The notes: generated by a model from the sequence alone, not told the origin. Shown: positions 54,220 through 62,000, counted from the first letter of the stretch. The stretch: 64,000 nucleotides of DNA from Siphonodentalium dalli (GCA_032622095.1 CP136061.1:10429287-10493286); one strand, 5' to 3'. Translations and numbers: made by a program.

Positions 54220-54340
54220 TGAGGATAGATGTTCCTGTCATTGATGTGACATTTCTGATCGAAAAAATGAAAATGGACTTAGAATTATTTTTTTTCAAAA
54301 GGAAAATCTCACTTTGGAAAATATCAATTAGCAATCAAGA

Positions 54341-54352
54341 GTTTTTCTTTTC
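54341..54352 (-). promoter_or_regulatory. Histone-downstream-element-like purine stretch (A)
   Basis: GAAAAGAAAAAC on the minus strand, 11 nt beyond the stem-loop of the OTU-like gene. It resembles the U7-pairing element (CAAGAAAGA type) in spacing and purine content. The equivalent stretch at 56479-56491 is conserved although the bases between differ. Confidence 0.5.
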
Positions 54353-54363
54353 GAATATTTGGT

Positions 54364-54379
54364 GGCCCTGAAAAGGGCC
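54364..54379 (-). terminator. Histone-type 3' stem-loop A
   Basis: Read on the minus strand: GGCCCTTTTCAGGGCC, a 6-bp stem with a TTTC loop, preceded by AAAAC and followed by ACCA. This is the 16-nt form of metazoan replication-dependent histone mRNA stem-loops (GGCTCTTTTCAGAGCC type). It starts 19 nt after the stop codon of the OTU-like gene. Confidence 0.8.
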
Positions 54380-54398
54380 GTTTTATTTTTGTTATAGT

Positions 54399-54863
54399 TT
54401 AGAATCCGCCACATTGAACTTCTTTGTTCGCCAAAACTTCAATTGATTTGTCTCCTCGCCTCATCCATATTTCGCATTCACAATAATGCTCGTGGCAAAC
54501 GTGTGGGATCCACACTAGAGTTATTGATGACTTGAATCTTGGTGTTGATTTGTAGCCGCCTTTGGTAGCATCAAACATGACGATAGGTCGCTGTATAACA
54601 GTCGCCGCTAATTCAACCATCAATCTTGATTCAGCCAAAAGTGGTGTGCGCCGTAAATCTTGTGCCGACGCACCAAGTTCGTCACTCTCTGCGTAGTACA
54701 GGTCAACTGCCGCATCTCTCAGAACCATCCATCCATCGGTCGTCCCGTAAACCCCGAGGCTGAGTGCCCTCCAAAACAGCGATATTTCTTCACCGTACAC
54801 TGCTTTACAGTATACCCCACCGGCCATTATCTCGTCAAGATCTGTTATGTTTACAGCAGTCAT
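54399..54863 (-). CDS. OTU-like protein, catalytic cysteine apparently replaced
   Basis: 154 aa from the ATG in TTCAAAGATGAC. I chose this start because the nearly identical leader of the second minus-strand gene diverges here, and because the upstream in-frame MCFLYRPRNRDIC reading is out of frame in that second copy. Residues 22-60 (LFWRALSLGVYG, then W45 and LR at 48-49) and the downstream RPIVMFD block (92-98) and HY (126-127) follow the order of the OTU deubiquitinase/protease fold. In OTU proteins the block before LF-RA is D-G-x-C; here it is GEEIS, so Ser28 sits where the nucleophilic Cys should be and a Trp is inserted. The His126-Tyr pair is kept. It may be an inactive ubiquitin binder or a diverged enzyme. 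It is paired divergently with 55766-56254 and its mRNA ends in stem-loop A. Confidence 0.6.
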   Translation of the reverse strand: MTAVNITDLDEIMAGGVYCKAVYGEEISLFWRALSLGVYGTTDGWMVLRDAAVDLYYAESDELGASAQDLRRTPLLAESRLMVELAATVIQRPIVMFDATKGGYKSTPRFKSSITLVWIPHVCHEHYCECEIWMRRGDKSIEVLANKEVQCGGF

Positions 54864-54944
54864 CTTTGAATGTAGAATAAGTCTGAAGATCCGTCTTGAA
54901 CATATATCACGATTGCGCGGGCGGTAGAGAAAGCACATAATACT

Positions 54945-54982
54945 TTGACGTTAAAATGACAAATGCTCCCTGACGTTGTGTT
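54945..54982 (-). promoter_or_regulatory. Conserved promoter element, minus-oriented copy 1
   Basis: On the minus strand: AACACAACGTCAGGGAGCAT followed by TTGTCATTTTAACGTCAA. The same element, in plus orientation, occurs at 55361, 55640, 57251 and 57530. It contains two ACGTCA half-sites resembling CRE/ATF sites and points toward the OTU-like gene. Confidence 0.7.
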
Positions 54983-55156
54983 TCTTTTCAGTGCATTATC
55001 TGTTAGTTTCACCATTTCGATATGATGTAGATTAAATTCATGATAGTATATGCAATTAATTAAGATATTTTAACATATGAATTCATCTTCGTTCATAAAC
55101 GATGACCAAGTAAAGTTATCAATTGTAATGATGAAGAAAAATGTTCAGTATGTTTT

Positions 55157-55709
55157 CTTGTGTTCAGTTTTATGTATAAAATATGTACAATTCCAAAAAC
55201 AAAAACTAGAAAAACATTCCATATTTGCCTAACGAGGTAATAAATATATCAATCATGTGTGCCAAATAATAGATAATGATCTAACGAAATTAAAAACATT
55301 TGTTTGATCGCTATGCAATAATGATCAAGAAAAATATGAATGCTGATCCGTCTCTGAAAAAACACAACGCCAGGAAACATTTGTCAATTTTAACGTCAAT
55401 GCGACATGTGATTTCATTGACGCCCGTGTAACAATCTTGTGTTCAGTTTTATGTATAAAATATGTACAATTCCAAAAACAAAAACTAGAAAAACATTCCA
55501 TATTTGCCTAACGAGGTAATAAATATATCAATCATGTGTGCCAAATAATAGATAATGATCTAACGAAATTAAAAACATTTGTTTGATCGCTATGCAATAA
55601 TGATCAAGAAAAATATGATTGCTGATCCGTCTCTGAAAAAACACAACGCCAGGAAACATTTGTCAATTTTAACGTCAATGCGACATGTGATTTCATTGAC
55701 GCCCGTGTC
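55157..55709 (+). repeat. 279-bp tandem duplication within cassette 1
   Basis: The block from CTTGTGTTCAGTTTTATG to GACGCCCGTGT at 55157-55430 is repeated at 55436-55709 with a 279-bp offset. One substitution (ATATGAATG/ATATGATTG) is visible. It carries the plus-oriented promoter element and an ATAAATATATCAATC segment. The same tandem pair is present in cassette 2. Confidence 0.95.
55361..55400 (+). promoter_or_regulatory. Conserved promoter element, plus copies in cassette 1
   Basis: AACACAACGCCAGGAAACAT followed by TTGTCAATTTTAACGTCAAT. A second identical copy is at 55640-55679, in front of the TATA box of the plus-strand gene. Confidence 0.7.
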
Positions 55710-55714
55710 AAATG

Positions 55715-55722
55715 TATAAAAA
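55715..55722 (+). promoter_or_regulatory. TATA box of the 55766 gene
   Basis: TATAAAAA, 44 nt before the chosen ATG. It lies inside the longer upstream open reading, which is one reason the first ATG of that reading (55712) is not used here. The same box is present at 57605 in cassette 2. Confidence 0.7.
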
Positions 55723-55765
55723 TATTTTCGAATTTGATCAACGTTACATTGCATTGCTATCAAAG

Positions 55766-56254
55766 ATGGATCCGTTAACAGAATTTCTTCAGAGTGAGAT
55801 ATACAGTAATCCTGTTGTACAGAATACATATGCGGCACCACAGTCAACAGGCCAAGCTAATACGACAATGACTATAGGTGGAGATACACTCATTTTAAAA
55901 GCGATTTTAGATGAACTGAGATGTCTTCGCAGGGATATTGACGTGAAAACACAAGTAACGCATCAAGAAGTAAAAGTGAATCTTCGTTTCGTTGCAGAAG
56001 AGATAGATATACCAATCAGGGTTCATGATGTTCAGAGATCGAAAGAACAGAAACAGATCAAAAAAGAAAAAATATTATCGGCGAAAGAAAAAGAACCTAA
56101 AAGTATCATGAAGCCTTCTACTGAGACAAAAGTCAGATTTCGTCTTCCTTGTAAAGAATCTAAAGATACAGAGAAAAGTGATGAATTCGCAAAAGCTATT
56201 GGTTCTCATGGGAAAGATATGTCAAGATATAAGAAAAACACAAAACGATGTTAA
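55766..56254 (+). CDS. Unknown Lys-rich protein
   Basis: 162 aa beginning MDPLTEFLQ. The start was chosen because an earlier in-frame ATG at 55712 precedes the TATA box; this ATG is in ATCAAAGATGG context, like the minus-strand partner. I do not recognise a family. Residues 1-36 are polar and Asn/Gln/Thr-rich. Residues about 40-70 look alpha-helical (LILKAILDELRCLRRDID). From about residue 90 the chain is highly basic (KEQKQIKKEKI, KEKEPKS, RYKKNTKRC end). A nucleic-acid-binding or virion core role is possible but is only inference. The stop is followed 22 nt later by stem-loop B. Confidence 0.65.
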   Translation: MDPLTEFLQSEIYSNPVVQNTYAAPQSTGQANTTMTIGGDTLILKAILDELRCLRRDIDVKTQVTHQEVKVNLRFVAEEIDIPIRVHDVQRSKEQKQIKKEKILSAKEKEPKSIMKPSTETKVRFRLPCKESKDTEKSDEFAKAIGSHGKDMSRYKKNTKRC

Positions 56255-56276
56255 AGTCAGATGATAATTTTAAAAC

Positions 56277-56292
56277 GGCCCTTTTCAGGGCC
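56277..56292 (+). terminator. Histone-type 3' stem-loop B
   Basis: GGCCCTTTTCAGGGCC, preceded by AAAAC and followed by ACACACATTTCCCAAAAGG, 22 nt beyond the stop of the 55766 gene. This is the same 16-nt hairpin as A and D. Confidence 0.8.
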
Positions 56293-56500
56293 ACACACAT
56301 TTCCCAAAAGGTTACTCTTTCATTGCTGAAAAAATCAAAAACACGATTGTTCAATTTATATTTTATTCAACAACAAATATTTGCAAGTATATTTTGTTTT
56401 AAATTATTCGTGGCGTGATTTTTTCAAAACAAAACATAGGGTACAAAGAACATTATTAGTTATTAAGCAATGCTAAAAGTTTTTCTTTTTGAAAAAATTG
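56293..56500. repeat. Duplicated 3' flank with orphan minus-strand AATAAA
   Basis: GGTTACTCTTTCATTGCTGA and CACGATTGTTCAATT...TTTTATTCA recur at 58036-58110, where the TTTATT is the AATAAA signal of the CCHC gene. Here the equivalent signal (56362-56367, minus) has no gene in front of it. This suggests that the tail of an ancestral minus-strand gene was lost when the block was duplicated. Confidence 0.6.
56479..56491 (-). promoter_or_regulatory. Histone-downstream-element-like purine stretch (C)
   Basis: CAAAAAGAAAAAC on the minus strand, 12 nt beyond the distal stem-loop at 56504. It corresponds to the element at 54341-54352, and the spacing is kept. Confidence 0.5.
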
Positions 56501-56503
56501 GTT

Positions 56504-56519
56504 GGTCCTGAAAAGGACC
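56504..56519 (-). terminator. Histone-type 3' stem-loop C2, with compensatory pair
   Basis: Minus strand: GGTCCTTTTCAGGACC followed by AACCA. Compared with the other copies the third pair has changed from C-G to T-A, so pairing is kept. This is sequence-level evidence that the RNA fold matters. Confidence 0.8.
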
Positions 56520-56531
56520 GTTTTTGTTTTT

Positions 56532-56547
56532 GGCCCTGAAAAGGGCC
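56532..56547 (-). terminator. Histone-type 3' stem-loop C1
   Basis: Minus strand: GGCCCTTTTCAGGGCC, 13 nt after the stop codon of the 62-aa gene and 12 nt before a second stem-loop (C2). It is the proximal member of a tandem pair. Confidence 0.8.
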
Positions 56548-56560
56548 GTTTTGTATGGCA

Positions 56561-56749
56561 TCAAAGTTCACGCCACGATTTTCTTTTGAGACTTTTGCTT
56601 TTGTTCCAACGCTGTTGTTTTTTGCATATTTGCATAACCAGTTTTGCACTGGCGGTTACTTCTTTTGCGTGTCCGGTCCGCATTATCTGGGGTGTTAGCC
56701 CTATCGTTCCTCTTAGTATAGACATCAACGGTTCGGGGATTTCGGACAT
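56561..56749 (-). CDS. Small basic protein, 62 aa
   Basis: Begins MSEIPEPLM and ends WREL. The start is at the same TTCAAAGATG as in the OTU-like gene: the duplicated leader is shared up to this ATG and the sequences are unrelated after it. An overlapping frame (56568-56828) reads through the leader and is rejected for this reason. The C-terminal half is strongly basic (KKQQRWNKSKSLKRKSW). I do not recognise a family; size and charge would suit a DNA-binding core-like peptide, but this is a guess. Two stem-loops follow within 60 nt of the stop. Confidence 0.6.
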   Translation of the reverse strand: MSEIPEPLMSILRGTIGLTPQIMRTGHAKEVTASAKLVMQICKKQQRWNKSKSLKRKSWREL

Positions 56750-57644
56750 CTTTGAATGCAGAATAAAAATTGTTCACGGCCGTGTTTGAACATATATCAC
56801 GATTGCGCGGGCGGTAGAGAAAGCACATAATACTTTGACGTTAAAATGACAAATGCTCCCTGACGTTGTGTTTCTTTTCAGTGCATTATCTGTTAGTTTC
56901 ACCATTTCGATATGATGTAGATTAAATTCATGATAGTATATGCAATTAATTAAGATATTTTAACATATGAATTCATCTTCGTTCATAAACGATGACCAAG
57001 TAAAGTTATCAATTGTAATGATGAAGAAAAATGTTCAGTATGTTTTCTTGTGTTCAGTTTTATGTATAAAATATGTACATTTCCAAAAACAAAAACTAGA
57101 AAAACATTCCATATTTGCCTAACGAGGTAATAAATATATCAATCATGTGTACCAAATAATAGATAATGATCTAACGAAATTAAAAACATTTGTTTGATCG
57201 CTATGCAATAATGATCAAGAAAAATATGAATGCTGATCCGTCTCTGAAAAAACACAACGCCAGGAAACATTTGTCAATTTTAACGTCAATGCGACATGTG
57301 ATTTCATTGACGCCCGTGTAACAATCTTGTGTTCAGTTTTATGTATAAAATATGTACAATTCCAAAAACAAAAACTAGAAAAACATTCCATATTTGCCTA
57401 ACGAGGTAATAAATATATCAATCATGTGTGCCAAATAATAGATAATGATCTAACGAAATTAAAAACATTTGTTTGATCGCTATGCAATAATGATCAAGAA
57501 AAATATGATTGCTGATCCGTCTCTGAAAAAACACAACGCCAGGAAACATTTGTCAATTTTAACGTCAATGCGACATGTGATTTCATTGACGCCCGTGTCA
57601 AATGTATAAAAATATTTTCACTTTTTCAGTGAACTTCATTCATC
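56750..57644. promoter_or_regulatory. Divergent promoter cassette 2
   Basis: A copy of cassette 1 (offset 1890) placed between the 62-aa gene (-) and the 116-aa gene (+). Visible differences are GTACATTTCC (57075) against GTACAATTCC, GTGTACC (57148) against GTGTGCC, and a diverged leader near 56760-56785. It holds the inverted element at 56835-56872, direct copies at 57251-57290 and 57530-57569, the 279-bp tandem pair and a TATA box at 57605. Confidence 0.8.
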
Positions 57645-57995
57645 ATGCCGTCTCTAAAGAAATTTTTCAAGAAGCTATGGAGGAAGAGAGATTCGTCAGA
57701 GGAGACGAAAATCAGAACCTATAGGAAATGGCAGGATTCTCCTGAACAAAAGGTGGTGCAGAAACAGATGTTAACAGATTTTCTGGCTCGGCGACGACCA
57801 TCGGCTGAAGTATGTGATCAAGAACCAAGCAATCTTGATCTCGGGGAGATCTTGTCACAGATCTCGAAGAAAGATCTGTGCAATGCAGCAATTGACAGCT
57901 TCGCTCAGGCTGCTGCGGCGCACAGATCAAATCCTACTTGGTCTGTGACAATTAACCCCAACGGGATATATCCTGATTTGGCAGAATTTTTATGA
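57645..57995 (+). CDS. Unknown 116-aa protein with basic amphipathic N-terminus
   Basis: Begins MPSLKKFFKKLWRKR, a short basic and aromatic stretch that could form an amphipathic helix. A Lys/Arg/Gln-rich part follows to about residue 50, then an acidic helix (about 65-90, with LGEILSQISKKDLC and FAQAAAAH), and the chain ends YPDLAEFL. No family is recognised. The TATA box is 33 nt upstream. Stem-loop D follows 19 nt after the stop. It shares its promoter type and 3' end with the three other stem-loop genes but no coding similarity. Confidence 0.65.
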   Translation: MPSLKKFFKKLWRKRDSSEETKIRTYRKWQDSPEQKVVQKQMLTDFLARRRPSAEVCDQEPSNLDLGEILSQISKKDLCNAAIDSFAQAAAAHRSNPTWSVTINPNGIYPDLAEFL

Positions 57996-58014
57996 ATTCT
58001 GTAAAAGAAAAAAC

Positions 58015-58030
58015 GGCCCTTTTCAGGGCC
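58015..58030 (+). terminator. Histone-type 3' stem-loop D
   Basis: GGCCCTTTTCAGGGCC, preceded by AAAAAAC and followed by ACCCACATTCCCC. The ACCCA right after the stem is the usual cleavage context of animal histone mRNAs. It lies 19 nt after the stop of the 116-aa gene. Confidence 0.85.
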
Positions 58031-58099
58031 ACCCACATTCCCCAAAAGGTTACTCTTTCATAGCTGAAAAAAACAAAACACGATTGTTCAATTCATAAT

Positions 58100-58105
58100 T
58101 TTATT
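58100..58105 (-). terminator. AATAAA polyadenylation signal of the CCHC gene
   Basis: AATAAA on the minus strand, 15 nt beyond the stop codon of the zinc-knuckle gene. No histone-type hairpin follows this gene in its own orientation. Confidence 0.65.
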
Positions 58106-58120
58106 CACACAACATAATTT

Positions 58121-58723
58121 TCAAATGTTTGTATCGATTCGTTTATCTGTTTTTGGAATGTAGAATGGTCTCAGCTTCTTTTTCTTGGAAGTTTTCTTGG
58201 AATTTTCAAAATCTGGATTTTTATCTTCAGATTTGTTCTGTGAATCATTCGTAGGATCAACAGGTCGGGGTTGTTTGAAAACATCTGATGTTGTAGACAT
58301 CTCTTCAGTTTTGATATCTGCATTTTGTTCTTGTATTGTTACTGCTTGTAGACATTTTTGTATAGTTTTCACATTTTTTTTGTCGCCGAAATCTGTTTTA
58401 CAATGGAAGGACCAATGGGATTCTTGTCCGCATTTGTAACAGTAACCATATGGCGGTTTCCAATTTTTATCAGCTTTGTTTTTCTCTTGTTTCTCTTGCC
58501 ATTGCATTTTGTTACAAAGTTTAAACAAATTGGCAGAGATCTGTCTCATTTCGACAAGATTATCTTGAATTTTTCTAGTCTGTGGCTGTGTAGATTTTTT
58601 TGAATCTTCTTTATGTAGCTCAATATAGCTCTCTTCAATAACTGCAGGCCTTGGTCTTTTTCTAACAATATCTTCTTCGCTGGAGGCGTCGTCTGAAACA
58701 GGTCTTTTAATTCTCTTAAACAT
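58121..58723 (-). CDS. CCHC zinc-knuckle protein
   Basis: 200 aa from MFKRIKRPVS. The same ATG and the same 32 N-terminal residues start the polymerase on the other strand, which fixes the start in spite of a longer open reading to 58819. One retroviral-type zinc knuckle is present: C95-x2-C98-x4-H103-x4-C108 (CYKCGQESHWSFHC), a single-stranded nucleic-acid binding motif. The N-terminal segment is basic and acidic by turns (VRKRPRP, a possible nuclear localisation signal). The C-terminal part is Lys-rich (KKTSKKKKLRPF). A role as nucleic-acid chaperone or replication accessory protein is inferred from the motif and from the shared promoter with the polymerase. The transcript probably ends at AATAAA. 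Confidence 0.75.
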   Translation of the reverse strand: MFKRIKRPVSDDASSEEDIVRKRPRPAVIEESYIELHKEDSKKSTQPQTRKIQDNLVEMRQISANLFKLCNKMQWQEKQEKNKADKNWKPPYGYCYKCGQESHWSFHCKTDFGDKKNVKTIQKCLQAVTIQEQNADIKTEEMSTTSDVFKQPRPVDPTNDSQNKSEDKNPDFENSKKTSKKKKLRPFYIPKTDKRIDTNI

Positions 58724-59022
58724 TTTTGTCTTGAGTTTTGTCAGCAAAAAATATTGCGACTGGCTTCTTCGGAGTTGAAGTGTAAAGTGTAGAATTACAT
58801 CTGCTTTTATAGCTTTCATCGCGAATGCTATAAAAAGCTATAAAAGCAGATGTAATTCTACACTTTACACTTCAACTCCGAAGAAGCCAGTCGCAATATT
58901 TTTTGCTGACAAAACTCAAGACAAAAATGTTTAAGAGAATTAAAAGACCTGTTTCAGACGACGCCTCCAGCGAAGAAGATATTGTTAGAAAAAGACCAAG
59001 GCCTGCAGTTATTGAAGAGAGC
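58628..59022. repeat. Inverted duplication of promoter, leader and first codons (187-bp arms)
   Basis: Arms 58628-58814 and 58836-59022 are reverse complements without any gap and with a 21-nt spacer. Each arm includes a TATA box, the whole 5' leader and 32 codons. Beyond the arms similarity decays within the coding regions (SYIELHKE against SDMETDKV). Confidence 0.95.
58724..58926. promoter_or_regulatory. Symmetrical bidirectional promoter of CCHC gene and polymerase
   Basis: TATAAAA at 58839-58845 (plus) and its mirror at 58805-58811 (minus), with one more TATAAAA in the spacer (58829-58835, plus). The distance from TATA to ATG is 81 nt on both sides. It lacks the conserved ACGTCA-containing element of the two other cassettes, so regulation should differ. 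Confidence 0.75.
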
Positions 59023-62000
59023 GATATGGAAACTGATAAGGTAGAAAGTGAAGAGAGCTATATGGAAACTGATGAGGCAGAAAGTGAAGAGAGCTATATG
59101 GAAACTGATAGGGCAGAAAGTTCTAGTGATGGGCAGATTGGACGCGGTCGAAGACAGAATAGAGAAATTGGTGGGAAGAGAAAGAGAAGTCTGGCTAGAG
59201 AGCGTGTTGTGTTCAATCCAACAAAATATTTCAAAATGGAGCTGAACTCGGAGAAATTTTCCAGAAAATTTAAATCAGCATCACGACAATTTGGTGTGAA
59301 ATTCGAGAAATTTACAGATCCAATCGAAAACATTCCAGAGATATTTGAGAAGTTGACAGAAGAATTGAAACAGAAATGTTCAGCAAATGAGAAGACAAGA
59401 ATCAGAGTTACGATAAATCATCCAGGACTTGATATGAGCATTTTCATTCCATTCACAAAAGCCAGTGAATTGAATGGTGGGACACTCATGGATAATATTC
59501 AAAATGTGGTTCAATCAAATGCAGCCTTTACAATTCATGACGGTGCACTCAATTTCGAAATCTTCGTTACAGATATTCCGGAAGGTGGTACACGACACTC
59601 ACTACATTATGGACCATTTGCAGACAAGAACAAGTTGACAAAAGTAAAAAGAAGTATTGTCCGGATTGAAAATGCTGATGATGTTATGTGTATGGCAAGA
59701 TCTATTGTCGTCGGAATGTGTAAGGCAGATAGTGATGGATCTGCGTGCTGGTCAAAGATATGGAAAAGAATAAGACAATCAATATACACAGCACAAACAG
59801 ATGCAGCAAAAAATCTACTCAACCGTGCTGGCATTCCACACGATACAGTTTGCAGTATCAATGAGTTCCACAAGATTCAAGAAATATTGTATCCAGAATA
59901 TGTTGTGAAAATTCACAATGAATTTGCTGGCGCTGGATTTCTATTTGAACCTGCAGAAATGTGTTCGGATAGCAAATGTGTACACATCTACTACAACAAC
60001 AATCACTTCGACACCATAACATCAATCAAAGGATTTCTAGGCACCAGCTACTACTGCGAATTCTGCGACATTGGATTCCATATGCGTGGCGATCATCGAT
60101 GCAGATTTGTTTGTGCATGCTGGTCATTGACACAGTGTAATTTCACAAATTGGGTGAAGTGTAGAACGTGTCAACGATCATTCAGAAGTAAATCATGTTT
60201 CGACAACCATTTGAAGACGGAAGGAAAACAGAAAAGAAAAATATGTGATTTGGTTCAACTATGCAACAATTGTGATGAAGAAATTCTCATCAATAAATCA
60301 AGCAGACATATATGTGCGGGGTTGAAGAAATGCAAACATTGCAAAGAAATCGTTGAAGCAGATCACAGGTGCTACATTCCAAAATATGAATCACCGGAAA
60401 AGAAACCTGCAAAGATTCCATATGTATTCTTTGACTTTGAATGCAGACAAGACACAGGGGTTCATATTCCAAACTTCTGTGTTGCACATACCGCTTGTGG
60501 AGATTGCATGTGCAAACCAATCGAAGAAAAATGTGAAACATGCGGACCGGATTCCAGAGAATTTGTATTCAAGGGTGACAACGTTTTAACAGACTTCACA
60601 AACTGGTTATTCCACCAAGATCACAAAGGATGTGTTGCAATAGCACATAATGCTCAGGGATACGATGCACAGTTTCTACTTCAAACACTCATACAAAGTG
60701 GAATTCATAAACCAGAACTGATCATGAATGGAAACAAGATTCTCAGTTTAAAATGCAACAGCGTGAAAGTTATTGATTCTCTGAGTTTTCTGATGATGCC
60801 GCTTTCAAAGTTTCCACAAACTTTTCAGCTGAATGAGATGGCGAAAGGACACTTTCCACATTGGGCGAATTCACCAAAGTTTCAAAATTACATTGGACAT
60901 TACTTGGCTTCTGATTACTACAAACCAGACATGATGAGCGTGGAAAATCGAGAGAAATTCTTTGAATGGTACAATGAGAAAATAGAAAATTACGTGATAT
61001 TCAACTTCCAAGAAGAGATGGAGAAGTACTGCAAATCAGACGTGGATATTCTTCGCCGTGGATGTGGAAAATTCAGGAAATACATATTGGAAACAGAACA
61101 GATTGACCCGTTCATTGAGTCAATAACATTGGCGCAAGTTTGCAATTTGGCATGGAGGAAGAATTCAATGCCAGAGAAAACAATTGGAATCATTCCAGAT
61201 GGTGGATACCCATGTGCTAAAAACTATTCCATGAAAGCGATACGTTGGCTTCAACATATATCATTGTCACGTATGATAACAATCAAGCATGCTTTGAATG
61301 GAGGAGAAATCAAGATTGGTGGACACTACGTCGATGGATATGAGGAAGCCACAAGAACAGTTTTTGAGATGAATGGATGTCTGTTTCATGGATGTCCAAA
61401 ATGTTACAACAACAGACAATACAAGAATCCCTATACGATGCTCACCATGGAAGAATTATATACAAGAACCCAACAGAAGAAAGATGAACTGGAAAGTCTT
61501 GGTTACAGAGTTGAATCAATTTGGGAGCATCAGATCGACGAAAGAATGAAATCGGATGTGAAATTCAAACAACAAATGGAATCTTTCTACAAACATCGAG
61601 ACCCCATTTTGCCAAGAGAAGCATTGTTTGGTGGACGTACAAATGCCATCAAATTGTACGAGGAAATTGATCAAGATTCCACAAAAGAAATCAAGTTCAT
61701 CGATGTGTGTTCGTTGTATCCATTTTGCAACAAATATAAATTCTACCCTGTTGGACATCCAGAAATTTTGAGCCAAGAGCAGATCGATCAAGAACACATT
61801 AGAGACTATGCGGGGCTTGTTAAATGTACAATTTTACCACCATCGAAATTGTATATTCCAGTTCTACCGATTCATTGTAACAAGAAAATGGTTTTTACTC
61901 TGTGTAACACTTGTGCCATCAATGAGAACGAGGCATGTAACCATTCAGAAGAAGATCGAGCTATAACCGGAGTGTGGACCACGCCAGAATTATTCAAAGC

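Larger units (their letters stand above)
54864..55765. promoter_or_regulatory. Divergent promoter cassette 1
   Basis: Intergenic region between the OTU-like gene (-) and the gene at 55766 (+). Positions 54861-55729 are nearly identical to 56749-57619 (offset 1890; only about two substitutions are visible outside a short leader segment). It contains one inverted and two direct copies of a conserved ~38-40 nt element and a plus-strand TATA box (TATAAAAA at 55715). It lacks long open frames. Confidence 0.8.

Noticed and set aside
56568-56828. 86-codon minus-strand frame starting MCFLYRPRN
   Set aside because: The leader part is the duplicated 5' region. Homology to the OTU-like gene's leader ends at the ATG at 56749, which opens a different frame with the better-placed start.
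54364-58030. Hairpins as generic viral transcription terminators (as in mimivirus-type hairpin polyadenylation)
   Set aside because: Exact 16-nt length, TTTC loop and ACCCA/ACCA flanks fit histone stem-loops much better. The alternative remains testable by 3' RACE.
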